DNA from: Acetobacter sp.
GTDB taxonomy: Bacteria; Pseudomonadota; Alphaproteobacteria; Acetobacterales; Acetobacteraceae
Assembly: GCF_022483985.1 (NCBI RefSeq)
Contig: NZ_JAKVME010000001.1
Location: forward strand, 806,001-870,000
Length of the DNA stretch: 64,000 nucleotides
Direction of reading: 5' to 3'
Part shown: piece after piece, positions 55,241 to 63,343 of the stretch
Numbering within the stretch: position 1 is the first letter of the stretch
How the letters are laid out: every line of letters starts with the position of its first letter
The notes under the pieces: model-generated
The model's database searches: none
Told to the model about the DNA's origin: nothing
What the model saw: only the letters and a program-made list of their open reading frames with translations
Position numbers and translations under genes: made by a program

Positions 55241-55657
55241 TGTGACCCTCTCTATAATAAGGAAAAAGCTGCATATCCTGACGTCAGCGTAGCACGCCGC
55301 GCATGCGTTTTAAAACTCTGAAGGGCTAGCGGGTTTCCAACGACAGGAAAAGTTATTGCGGCGCAACAGCTATGACATAATGGACAGCGGGGCGTTGACA
55401 ACGCGACAATGGTTTCGCTTGTCCTGTCCGGCGTATCCCGCAATGTTTCAGGAGAATTGTACGGGATTAAAGGGGATTTTCACGGATAGCTGGGCCCGCA
55501 GACCGTGGAACCGGACGCAGGACCGGAGCAGGGGGCCGGAGCTGGGGGTATGTATGGGAGCGCGTACGCTCGCCTGAAACAACGGAACGATGAGCGTCGC
55601 ACGAGAGCATCGTCCAGCAAAGTGAGCCAAAGACGTGGCTGACATGATCCGCCCAAC
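55241..55657. other. Intergenic region between carbonic anhydrase and NAD regulator genes
   Basis: About 415 bases between divergent genes. It should hold both promoters. Short ORFs here lack ribosome-binding sites. I see no tRNA cloverleaf, no SRP RNA tetraloop motif, and no clear operator for the regulator. A G-rich patch lies near 55500-55560. Confidence 0.4.
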
Positions 55658-56620
55658 ATGACGGAGGGAACCGGGGTCATCATTGCTGCGGTGCCTGTTG
55701 CCCTGCAGGCAGGCGAACCGCTTGTTCTGACGGACGGGCAGCGCGGCCTGCCACATATGCAATTTTACGGAACGGAAGAAGCGCAGATCCGCGAGGCTCT
55801 GGAGGCGCTGATCGTAACCCGTCGTCGGGTCTTTTCGGCCTTTGCCGAACAGTTGTCGGCCAGAATCGAAGTGACTGCGGATGGCCGGAAAAATCTGGAG
55901 ATTCCCTATCTTGTCACAACCCAGACGGGGGGTGACGGAAGGGGCTGGTCATCCTGTTACGATTTTTTACCGTGGGAGGATCAGCGAAACCATCACGGCG
56001 TCAGCCTCAAAAATCAGCTTGGCGAGGCGCTTCTGAGGCAGTTCACGCCTCCATCGACGTCCGAACAGGTCGGCGCGCGTAAAAAACTGTGCGTGCTTTT
56101 TGCGCTTGAGGGTTCCCGATGGCGTCCCGAACTCGCTGCCGAGCGCTGCCGGGTGCTTATTGAGGCCGGATATCTGCCTCAAGAGGGACAGGTGGACATG
56201 ATGACACTTGCTGGCAGCAGATTTTACAAATGGCTTGCTCAGGGGCTGGGGCATCTCCGGAAGCCGCTCAGATCGCTGCTCATGCCGGTGGAACTGATGC
56301 CTGAGCGCTTCACCATTCCGCAGTTTCAGGCGTCCATGGAGGGCGTTCTGGGTGAGACGCTCGATAAACAGGCATTTCGTAGGAATGTATCGAATTGCGG
56401 ACTGATTGAAGAAGCGGGTGGTGTCAGTGACGAGATATTTGGTCGGCCCGCGAGATTGTTCCGGTTTAAAAACGATGTGGTCATCGCCCGCAATGCCCAG
56501 AGCATGCCGCTGGTTCTTCCGTTGGCTGATACACTGACAGATGCGGAAACAATCGAAAATCTGCTTTTCTCGCATCGCAGACGGACAAAAGGTCAGGACG
56601 GGACCAGCGAGGAAAATTAG
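55658..56620 (+). CDS. NrtR/NadQ-type NUDIX-related regulator of NAD synthesis
   Basis: The 320-residue protein has an N-terminal NUDIX-like domain without a catalytic Nudix box, then a winged helix: FTIPQFQASMEGVLGETLDK, FRRNVSNCGLIEEAGG and GRPARLFRF, the C-terminal pattern of NrtR repressors. The length and the alphaproteobacterial host fit NadQ (COG4111), the regulator of nadABC in this class. It lies directly upstream of a nadB-like gene on the same strand, which supports a role in NAD homeostasis. No DNA-binding site was recognised. Confidence 0.78.
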   Translation: MTEGTGVIIAAVPVALQAGEPLVLTDGQRGLPHMQFYGTEEAQIREALEALIVTRRRVFSAFAEQLSARIEVTADGRKNLEIPYLVTTQTGGDGRGWSSCYDFLPWEDQRNHHGVSLKNQLGEALLRQFTPPSTSEQVGARKKLCVLFALEGSRWRPELAAERCRVLIEAGYLPQEGQVDMMTLAGSRFYKWLAQGLGHLRKPLRSLLMPVELMPERFTIPQFQASMEGVLGETLDKQAFRRNVSNCGLIEEAGGVSDEIFGRPARLFRFKNDVVIARNAQSMPLVLPLADTLTDAETIENLLFSHRRRTKGQDGTSEEN

Positions 56621-56802
56621 ATCCGGATGGGGGAGGGACGCAGTAACCCTTTGCTGACTTTTCTCTGGGAAAAGAGGTGGCTGGCTCCCCGTGGACCCGG
56701 AGCGGCAGGACAGTCTGGTTGCGTGGCAGAAATGCCCGATGGCGTAAGGGCGGAAAAGCAGAGCCTTGGACTGGATCTGTGCGGCTCAGAGGAGAAAGTG
56801 GC

Positions 56803-58329
56803 ATGGTTGCGGCTCATACCGTCAATCTTGAAAAACTGCGTGGACAGCCGCTGATTGTCGGCGCGGGTATTGCCGGAGTGCTTGTCGCTCTCCACATGAA
56901 TGACGCGCCCTGCATCCTTATCGCCGGGAGGGAGCCTCAGGTTTCCGATGCCGGTTGTGACAGTCTGTTTTCTCTGCTGAAAGAAACAGGTTCCTCTACG
57001 GAAAGGGCCGCCCGCACGCTTCGCGCCGGGAAAGGACTGGCGCGGCTCGATGTCGTGCAGTGTGTCATGGGACGCATGGATCAGGCCATGGCCAGTCTTG
57101 CGAGGTTCGATTTCATCAGAACGCATGGCTGGCCGGATTCTGAAAGCGCTCTTTACGCGATCCTGTTCGGTATTCTGGCGAAAAGAAAGAATGTCACGAT
57201 CATTCCCGCAACCGCGTTGCGCCAGCTCATTCTTGTAGAAGGTCATGTCAGGGGCGCAGTTCTCGCAACAGGAGATAAAACAGGCATTCTTGATACAGGT
57301 TCCGTGATCATGGCTGGCAGTGGCGCGTGCGGGCTTTTTGGCAACGACCCCGGCCTGTCCCGCGGAACGGGTTCGTGCATGGCGATCGCGGCCAGATCTG
57401 GCGCGACGTTGTGTGACATGGAGTTTGTCCGGTTCGATCCGTTTGCCCTGTCCATCGAAACTACCGGAAAAAGCAGCTTTTCCGTTCCGCCGGATTTATG
57501 GGAAGGGCAGGTGTCCCTTCTCGATGAAAAAGGAAACCAGCTTGATGTGGCGGGGGAGGATTCGGATGGTCTCGCCCGGTTCGTCCAGCGGCATGCGGAT
57601 ACAGGACACGCCGTTTTTCTCGATCTGAGCAGGCAGATTTCCGGCCAGTCCGCGATTGCGGGTGATCATTTCGACCGTTTTCTGAAACGCTGCACGAGTG
57701 TCGGGCTTGATCCCCGTAGTGAGGCGTTGCCCGTGAAAGCTGCGGCGGCTTTCCATATTGGCGGGATCAGGGCCGACATCGCGGGGCGGACGTCCATCTC
57801 CGGGCTGTGGGCCTGCGGTGAATGTGCGAGCACAGGTCTTCATGGAGCGTCAGCGCTCCCGGCCAATCCTCTTCTGGAAATGATCGTTTGCAGTGAGATG
57901 GTTGCGGAGAGCGTGCTGAATGAATCGAAGAACACGCGGATCGACGTGTCCATGATAACGCCGGATCTCTCTGTGCCTAATGGTGTCGCGGAGATGCTGC
58001 GTCCGCTTGTGAAGATGGGGCTGGGCCCTGTGCGTGAAGGCTCGTCCCTGCGGCAGGCGCTGTTTCGGGTTTCCCGTCTGGCATCCTGCGACGATGCGGC
58101 GCTGGTGGCTCAGATGATGATGATTTCAGCCTATCAGAGAGAGGAAAGCCGGGGGGCGCATTTCCGTTCCGACTTCACGGCGGAATCCGGTGCGGCCCGT
58201 CATACGGAACTCTGCGAAAAGTCACTCGCGGCGATGGTGCGCTCCATCGCCTACGATGTGCATGACCTCAATACGCTGGACACGGCAGGCTCGCTGACGG
58301 CGCTGGATCATCGTCCGTCAGATTCCTGA
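56803..58329 (+). CDS. nadB: NadB-like FAD protein with altered active site
   Basis: NadB (L-aspartate oxidase) makes iminoaspartate for quinolinate. The 508-residue protein keeps the FAD-binding fold (LIVGAGIAGVLVAL; GRTSISGLWACGECASTGLHGA) and a C-terminal helical domain with EESRGAHFRSDF. But positions that bind substrate in E. coli NadB are changed: H244 is D212 (FVRFDPFAL), R290 aligns with S254, H351 with A316 and R386 with A351 (HGASALPANPLLE). The usual STxxAQGGIAA loop and the TREGGHSHRRI capping region are absent. AGGAG lies 8 bases before the ATG. nadA and nadC are not adjacent. Confidence 0.82.
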   Translation: MVAAHTVNLEKLRGQPLIVGAGIAGVLVALHMNDAPCILIAGREPQVSDAGCDSLFSLLKETGSSTERAARTLRAGKGLARLDVVQCVMGRMDQAMASLARFDFIRTHGWPDSESALYAILFGILAKRKNVTIIPATALRQLILVEGHVRGAVLATGDKTGILDTGSVIMAGSGACGLFGNDPGLSRGTGSCMAIAARSGATLCDMEFVRFDPFALSIETTGKSSFSVPPDLWEGQVSLLDEKGNQLDVAGEDSDGLARFVQRHADTGHAVFLDLSRQISGQSAIAGDHFDRFLKRCTSVGLDPRSEALPVKAAAAFHIGGIRADIAGRTSISGLWACGECASTGLHGASALPANPLLEMIVCSEMVAESVLNESKNTRIDVSMITPDLSVPNGVAEMLRPLVKMGLGPVREGSSLRQALFRVSRLASCDDAALVAQMMMISAYQREESRGAHFRSDFTAESGAARHTELCEKSLAAMVRSIAYDVHDLNTLDTAGSLTALDHRPSDS

Positions 58330-58348
58330 GGGTCGGCTGACTGACGTC

Positions 58349-59005
58349 TCAGGCGAACAGAGGCAGGAACTTTTCCGGCGTCTGCCAGAGGGCGTCGAAC
58401 CCCTCACCATCACCCGTAATCCCCAGCGCGAGAAAATCCGCCGTTCCTGCAAGAGTTCTGAGCGTCTCATCGGGGAGAAGACCGGCTGTTTCTGATGCGG
58501 GGCTGTAGGCAGCGACCACGGGCAATTCCATCATTTCCCGCCACCATGTCAGAAGGGCGAGACCATCCGTCTCGGGTTGGGCGCCAAATGGCCCGAAAGC
58601 CACGTAATCAGCCCCTTTTTCACCCGCCAGCATCGCCAGATCCCGACTGAAATCACACGCGGCGCCGAGCTGAAAACTGTCTCCCAGTATTTTTCGTGCC
58701 GCGGCAACATCCTCCGCCCCGACATGCGCGCCATCACACCCTGTCTCGCGCACCAGTTCAGGAAAACCATCCAGCATCAGCGCGGCGTCATGCCGGTCCA
58801 TGACCTGCCGGATGTCGAGAATCGTCTGCTTCATCGTGCCGGGCGAGGTATCGGCGAGCCTCAGTCGGACAGCCGCGACAGGGAGCACCGTCAAGGCATG
58901 GTCGAGCAGGCCGACAAAAGAGGAGGCCTCCCGCAGGGGAGGAGTGACAAGATATGCCTCACAGGGTTCTACCAGTCGTCCCGTGTCGGGCTGTTTGCTG
59001 CTCAT
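58349..59005 (-). CDS. Thiamine phosphate synthase-like protein (ThiE/TenI fold)
   Basis: The 218-residue protein has a TIM-barrel pattern like ThiE: AYLVTPP, a strand AVRLRLAD, DGAHVGAEDVAAARKILG, GADYVAFGPFGAQPE, and a final FLALGITGDG. The key ThiE motifs are changed: the Gln-x-Arg-x-Lys pyrimidine-binding segment, the Thr-x-Thr-Lys after the GP motif, and the phosphate-binding end. It is therefore more likely a TenI-like or inactive relative than a normal ThiE. It follows the gene at 59042 by 36 bases. Confidence 0.65.
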   Translation of the reverse strand: MSSKQPDTGRLVEPCEAYLVTPPLREASSFVGLLDHALTVLPVAAVRLRLADTSPGTMKQTILDIRQVMDRHDAALMLDGFPELVRETGCDGAHVGAEDVAAARKILGDSFQLGAACDFSRDLAMLAGEKGADYVAFGPFGAQPETDGLALLTWWREMMELPVVAAYSPASETAGLLPDETLRTLAGTADFLALGITGDGEGFDALWQTPEKFLPLFA

Positions 59006-59041
59006 TCCAGTCTCCGGGAGCGGGATTGTCTGTGAGACAGC

Positions 59042-59494
59042 TTATTCCCCGGAAGGACCGACGATGCCAAGAGGGGAAGGCTGAATCGTATCTGGACGTT
59101 GGAAGAGGACAGTGGCGCCGAGTGACGCCGCCAGCATCTCCACAGCTTTTCTTTGCGGGGAGGCGGGGTCGAACACGATATGTTTCTGTCCCCGTGTCAG
59201 GGCTGACACGGCCCTGCCTGCCTGACTGCCGCAATCGAGAATATCCACGAAGGCAGGGGAGGCCAGCTCCTGATCCTGAAAGCTTCTGCATTGTGTCATC
59301 ATCGCCATCCACCAGGGACCGCCCATGCAACCGGCTGCTGCCGGAGGAGAGATGAGTATAACTTTTGAGCAGCCATTGCCCTGAACTGCCCTGAGCGCGC
59401 CACAGGCTTCCCGTAAAGTCGAAACCATGAAGACACAGTCGGGGTTGTTATCGTCATTTTCCGTGGAAAGATGCTGGCAGATTTGCCGGATCAT
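59042..59494 (-). CDS. Hypothetical protein, 150 aa, upstream of ThiE-like gene
   Basis: The protein has alternating strands and helices (DCVFMVSTLREACGALRAV, SKVILISPPAAAGCMGG, PAFVDILDCGSQAGRAVSAL, HIVFDPASPQRKAVEMLAASL), a Rossmann-like alpha/beta pattern. No family is recognised. It is on the same strand as the ThiE-like gene and precedes it by 36 bases, so the two are probably an operon. It is divergent from the zapA cluster. Confidence 0.65.
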   Translation of the reverse strand: MIRQICQHLSTENDDNNPDCVFMVSTLREACGALRAVQGNGCSKVILISPPAAAGCMGGPWWMAMMTQCRSFQDQELASPAFVDILDCGSQAGRAVSALTRGQKHIVFDPASPQRKAVEMLAASLGATVLFQRPDTIQPSPLGIVGPSGE

Positions 59495-59562
59495 GCTTGA
59501 CGTTCAATCCTTTGCGGGTGATTTCTAACAAAATTCCAAAGATGTGCATAAGGCGGAGTCAA

Positions 59563-59955
59563 GTGTCGCATATGAGCGAGAACAAGCCGGACAACAATAG
59601 GCCCGTCGACCCTGTTACACGGCTTCGTTCCGCGCTGGACAGGATCGCCTTCGCACTTGAGTATCGCAGGCAGGAGGTTCCGCCATCTGCTCCTGAAACT
59701 ATCGTCGAGGAGCCGCAGCCGGACGTTCAGAAAGCTTTGGCGACGCTCGATGCCTTGATGGTTGATGTCAGAAACGTTCTGGGCAATCTGGCTCCGGCTC
59801 ATCCGCTGGAAACACCGCCTGAAAGTTCTACGTACGTTCCGTCGCAGGAATTGTCTGATGAAAGCCGCGACTGGATGCCGGAGGGGCAGGCCGCTTACGA
59901 TGACTGGGGCCACACTCCCGCTCATGATGCGTCACAGCACGGCGAAGGATACTGA
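59563..59955 (+). CDS. Small acidic protein upstream of zapA
   Basis: The 130-residue protein has a short helical region (VTRLRSALDRIAFALEYRR; VQKALATLDALMVDVRNVLGNL) and a Pro/Ser/Gln-rich acidic tail. Position and size match the small coiled-coil gene that often precedes zapA in alphaproteobacteria (DUF4164-like), but similarity is only by pattern. GTG at 59563 has AAGG at 9 bases; an in-frame ATG at 59572 is an alternative. Three bases separate it from zapA. Confidence 0.7.
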   Translation: MSHMSENKPDNNRPVDPVTRLRSALDRIAFALEYRRQEVPPSAPETIVEEPQPDVQKALATLDALMVDVRNVLGNLAPAHPLETPPESSTYVPSQELSDESRDWMPEGQAAYDDWGHTPAHDASQHGEGY

Positions 59956-59958
59956 TTC

Positions 59959-60297
59959 ATGCCGCAGGTAACAGTCCGCATCAACGGATATGCCTATCAG
60001 ATCGGATGCGAGCCCGGAGAAGAGCGTCATCTGCTCGATATGGCGCAGGAAGTCAGCAAGCGGGTGGCGCGGGTTAGGGCGCTTGGCTTCAGTGGAGAAG
60101 CCAAAATTCTGGTTCTGGCTTCCCTTCTGATGGCTGACGAGCTCTCGGATCTCACAGCCGAACTGATTTCCACGGAAGCCAGCAAGGCTATCGCCGCCGG
60201 TGAGGCCGCCGCGCGCGAGAATGCGCGTCTCATGGATGAACTTTCTTTATTGGCTGAACGTGCGGAAACCATTGCGGCGGCGCTTGAGGCGCACTAG
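59959..60297 (+). CDS. zapA: Cell division protein ZapA
   Basis: ZapA bundles FtsZ filaments at the division ring. The 112-residue protein has the N-terminal beta domain (VTVRINGYAYQIGCEPGEERHLLDMAQEV) and a C-terminal coiled coil (LVLASLLMADELSDLTAELI onward). It sits just before 6S RNA and 5-formyl-THF cyclo-ligase, the canonical order. Confidence 0.95.
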   Translation: MPQVTVRINGYAYQIGCEPGEERHLLDMAQEVSKRVARVRALGFSGEAKILVLASLLMADELSDLTAELISTEASKAIAAGEAAARENARLMDELSLLAERAETIAAALEAH

Positions 60298-60304
60298 GTT
60301 ATGT

Positions 60305-60465
60305 GCGTGGAGCTGCCCGGTGCGTCAGGCAATTCATCCCCTGGGCCGATAAGCACTTCCTCGGGAGCTGGCTCTGTCGTGATCTTGGTCATGGTATTCC
60401 GGCGCCCACCTGCACTAGCAGGTCCTGGAGGTTGTAAAGTCCAACGGCCAGGGTGGCTCCACACG
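60305..60465 (+). ncRNA. ssrS: 6S RNA
   Basis: The gap between zapA and the cyclo-ligase gene is the standard 6S RNA position in proteobacteria. The ends pair: GTGGAGCTGCCC (60307-60318) with GGGTGGCTCCAC (60451-60462), 12 pairs including two G-U. The middle is weakly paired, fitting a promoter-like bubble. Length near 160 fits 6S RNA, which binds sigma70 RNA polymerase. Exact ends are estimated. Confidence 0.75.
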
Positions 60466-60479
60466 GTTCTCCCGACTCC

Positions 60480-61064
60480 ATGACAGGCTCTGGAGATCTC
60501 CCCCAGACAGCAGATGACAAGCGGGCCATTCGTCTCGCGATGAAAACAGCGCTGCGGCATGCTGATGCGTCGGTCTCTGAGAGAGTGTGCGACCGTCTCC
60601 ATGCACTGCTTTGCATGTTCCCTCCGGCGCGGATTGGCTGCGTATGGCCGATGGGGGATGAGGTTGATCTGCGCCCGCTCTTTCATAGTCTCTGTGAGGA
60701 GGGCTGGCAGATTCTGACGCCCGAAACACCGCCCAAAGGGTCTCCGCTGCTTTTCCGGCAGTGGAAGCCTGCGTGTTCGATGCAGGAAGGGCGATTCGGG
60801 ACGGTCCATCCGGATGGTCCGGTCGATGTGCCGGACGTCATACTCGTGCCGATGCTGGCTTTTGACCGTCGTGGATACCGGCTTGGTTATGGTGGCGGGT
60901 ATTATGACCGCACTCTCGCCGCTTTGCCCGATGCCCGTCCCATAGGCTATGCCTTTTCTGTGCAGGAAGTGCCCCACATCCCGGTGGGGCCATTTGATGT
61001 GCCGCTGCCGGTCATCGTCACCGAAAAAGAGGACATTGTTCCTGCGGACGGTCTTCTTCCGTAA
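60480..61064 (+). CDS. fau: 5-formyltetrahydrofolate cyclo-ligase
   Basis: The enzyme converts 5-formyl-THF to 5,10-methenyl-THF with ATP. The 194-residue protein has the family start KRAIRLAMKTALR, a middle segment VWPMGDEVDLRPLFHSLCEEGW and the signature DVILVPMLAFDRRGYRLGYGGGYYDRTLA. The gene follows 6S RNA directly, and processing of the RNA from this transcript is likely. The ATG at 60480 is used; a later start is possible. Confidence 0.95.
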   Translation: MTGSGDLPQTADDKRAIRLAMKTALRHADASVSERVCDRLHALLCMFPPARIGCVWPMGDEVDLRPLFHSLCEEGWQILTPETPPKGSPLLFRQWKPACSMQEGRFGTVHPDGPVDVPDVILVPMLAFDRRGYRLGYGGGYYDRTLAALPDARPIGYAFSVQEVPHIPVGPFDVPLPVIVTEKEDIVPADGLLP

Positions 61065-61138
61065 GCAGGCCGCGTCGCATTGTGTCATTCCCGACCATCA
61101 GCACCACGAAAACCGGAGATTATTGTGAGAGTCATGTC

Positions 61139-61954
61139 GTGAGAATTCTGTTTCTGGGAGATATCGTCGGGCGGAGCGGTCGTGACGGTGTGACGGCACG
61201 CCTGCCGGAACTGCGCCGGAAGCTGTCTCTTGATCTGGTGATCGTCAATGCCGAGAACGCCAGTCACGGATTTGGACTTTCTCCCGGCATTGCCCGCGAT
61301 CTGATGGGCTGCGGTGTCGATGTCATCACGCTCGGCAATCACGCATGGGACCGTCGGGACCTTATCGGGGAAATCGACGGGATGCCGGAGGTGGTGAGAC
61401 CGCTGAACTTTCCTCCCGGCACGCCCGGACAGGGCAGCACGGTCGTCACGCTTGCCGATGGACGGAAAGCTCTTGTGGTCAATGTCATGGGGCGTCTGTT
61501 CATGGACCCTCTCGATGATCCTTTCCGCATGACGCTTGAACTGCTCGCCAGACATCGTCTGGGTGTCACGGTGCAGGCGGCTGTCGTTGATGTGCATGCG
61601 GAAGCCAGCAGCGAAAAATGGGCGCTCGGTCATGTGCTGGACGGTAAGGTCTCGCTGGTGGTCGGCACGCACACGCATACGCCGACCGCTGATCACCGTA
61701 TTCTCACGGCTGGCACGGCGTTTCAGAGCGATGCTGGCATGTGCGGTGATTATGACAGCGTGATCGGTATGCAGAAGGAGGCCGCCGTCTCGCGGTTTGT
61801 CCGCAAGATGCCGGGTGAGCGCCTGCAACCGGCGGAAGGCGAGGCGACGGTCTGTGGCCTGATGGTCGAGACCGATGACACCACCGGTCTTGCCCGCAGG
61901 GTGGCCCCCTTGCGGCAGGGAGGCATGTTGTCGGGAGCGATGCCGGATTTCTAG
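61139..61954 (+). CDS. YmdB-family metallophosphoesterase
   Basis: The 271-residue protein belongs to the TIGR00282/YmdB family of phosphodiesterases, some of which cleave 2',3'-cyclic nucleotides or cAMP. Metal-binding motifs are GDIVGR at the start, VNAENASHGFG, LGNHAWDRRDL, VVDVHAEASSEK and GTHTHTPTADH. The GTG at 61139 gives the conserved start RILFLGDIVG; an upstream GTG is not favoured. It follows fau by 74 bases and ends the operon. Confidence 0.92.
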   Translation: MRILFLGDIVGRSGRDGVTARLPELRRKLSLDLVIVNAENASHGFGLSPGIARDLMGCGVDVITLGNHAWDRRDLIGEIDGMPEVVRPLNFPPGTPGQGSTVVTLADGRKALVVNVMGRLFMDPLDDPFRMTLELLARHRLGVTVQAAVVDVHAEASSEKWALGHVLDGKVSLVVGTHTHTPTADHRILTAGTAFQSDAGMCGDYDSVIGMQKEAAVSRFVRKMPGERLQPAEGEATVCGLMVETDDTTGLARRVAPLRQGGMLSGAMPDF

Positions 61955-62030
61955 GGCAAGCTCCCCGAACGCAGTCTCAGTGAGTTTGCTCTAACTCGTT
62001 GATTATCGAGCAACTCACGTTTCGGCCTCT

Positions 62031-62822
62031 TTATTTGTTTCTGACAATGCCCATACGCAGCGAAGGATCACCGGTAAAGGTTGATGCGCCGGTGTGGGAA
62101 AGTTCCACTCCGGTATCGAGCCATACCTCACCACCGATATCGCGCCAGCGTTTGCAGAAGGTAAAATCCTCGCTGAGATAGGTGCCGGTTTCAGGGTCGA
62201 TCATGCAGTCAAAGAGCGCATGGGCCTCCGTCTCGACGGCGGACGAATTGTCCTGTCCAACCGGGGCGTCGATCCGTTTGTAACGAGTTTCCGGATAGGC
62301 CTCGATCATGCGCTGCACGACCTGTCGGGAGATCAGCATGAAACCTGTCCCAGCATAGCCAGCCTTGACGAGTCCCCTGTCCGCGCCCTCGCCGGGGGGA
62401 TGTTCATGAAGGGAAGTGCTTTCACCGACATAGCGCAGGGACGCGGTTTCAGTCGGCTCGCCTCTTTTCGTAAGAATGTTCGTGAATGAATCCCAATAGC
62501 GATCCTTGAGAGGATAAAGCCCGGCGACAAGGTCTTTTCCGGTCGCCACAAGACGGGGCACCGCATCCGGGCTGAAGCCGATATCGCTATCCACAAAAAG
62601 AATGTGGGACGCGTCGCTCTGGGCATAGAACTGATACAGCAATGTATTGCGTGAACGTGTGATCAGTGCGTCATTTCCCACGAGCGAGAGGGTCAGCTCA
62701 ATCCCGTGCTGCTGCGCCATGGCCATGCAGCCGATGATGGACTGCATGTAAATCTGCGTGACCAGTCCGCCGAAACAGGGCGTGGCGATGAAAACATGAG
62801 GGGAAATATGGGAAGGTTGCAC
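62031..62822 (-). CDS. Glycosyltransferase-like protein (GT-A fold)
   Basis: The 263-residue protein begins VFIATPCFGGLVTQIYMQSI and has DASHILFVDSDIGFSPDAV with a DxD motif, and a late segment TYLSEDFTFCKRWRDIGGEVWLDTG, all resembling GT2-like or phage-type glycosyltransferases. No substrate can be given. It starts with GTG, and no polysaccharide genes lie beside it. A long non-coding stretch lies upstream. Confidence 0.75.
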   Translation of the reverse strand: MQPSHISPHVFIATPCFGGLVTQIYMQSIIGCMAMAQQHGIELTLSLVGNDALITRSRNTLLYQFYAQSDASHILFVDSDIGFSPDAVPRLVATGKDLVAGLYPLKDRYWDSFTNILTKRGEPTETASLRYVGESTSLHEHPPGEGADRGLVKAGYAGTGFMLISRQVVQRMIEAYPETRYKRIDAPVGQDNSSAVETEAHALFDCMIDPETGTYLSEDFTFCKRWRDIGGEVWLDTGVELSHTGASTFTGDPSLRMGIVRNK

Positions 62823-63343
62823 TCGTCCGGCCTTGATCTGTTCGGACCAGCTTATCTTCAGGATATTGCAGATCGTTTAATATGTCTGATAATATTTTGG
62901 TAATTTCTTTTTATATTCAGTAACTATTTTAATTCTTCGTTCGACGGAGCTCTGGCGGGAAATCCCGATGAATGGCTCAGCCTGAATGTCACTGTGTGGA
63001 ACTTATGCAATAACACCAGATATTCCATAATCGGTAATGAATGTCCTGAAACACTCTCTTCTTTCTTCAGCAAAGAAAGCCCTGTGTCCCCTGATATCCA
63101 TCAGGAGAAAATATCCCCGTTCCTTGATCTCTTCGGTAATGTCACTGACGGTCCGGGACAACCGTATGCAGACAGGGTGACGACTTCGTGACGACAGGGT
63201 GCCTGTTCAGAAGGGGACACAGGCTATTACTCAGCAGCCGACAGCAGTATTGCTCCAGCCGGGAAGAAATGTGAAAGGCTTTTCGCCAGACAGTTCATTC
63301 CGCTCCGTTAACGCTGTCAGGTAGATGTTCTGGTCACGAGGCA
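62823..63343. other. Intergenic region with a long-range inverted repeat
   Basis: About 520 bases between divergent genes. The first 130 are AT-rich. CCTGTGTCCCCT at 63081-63092 has its exact reverse complement at 63212-63223. A 65-codon ORF here has no ribosome-binding site. No tRNA or other RNA recognised. Confidence 0.45.

Noticed and set aside
55241-55657. Possible SRP RNA, RNase P RNA or tRNA in the G-rich gap
   Set aside because: No SRP tetraloop-receptor motif, no RNase P core, no cloverleaf could be traced.
62994-63191. 65-codon ORF in the 62.9-63.3 kb gap
   Set aside because: No ribosome-binding site, no hydrophobic or domain pattern, and it overlaps half of an inverted repeat.
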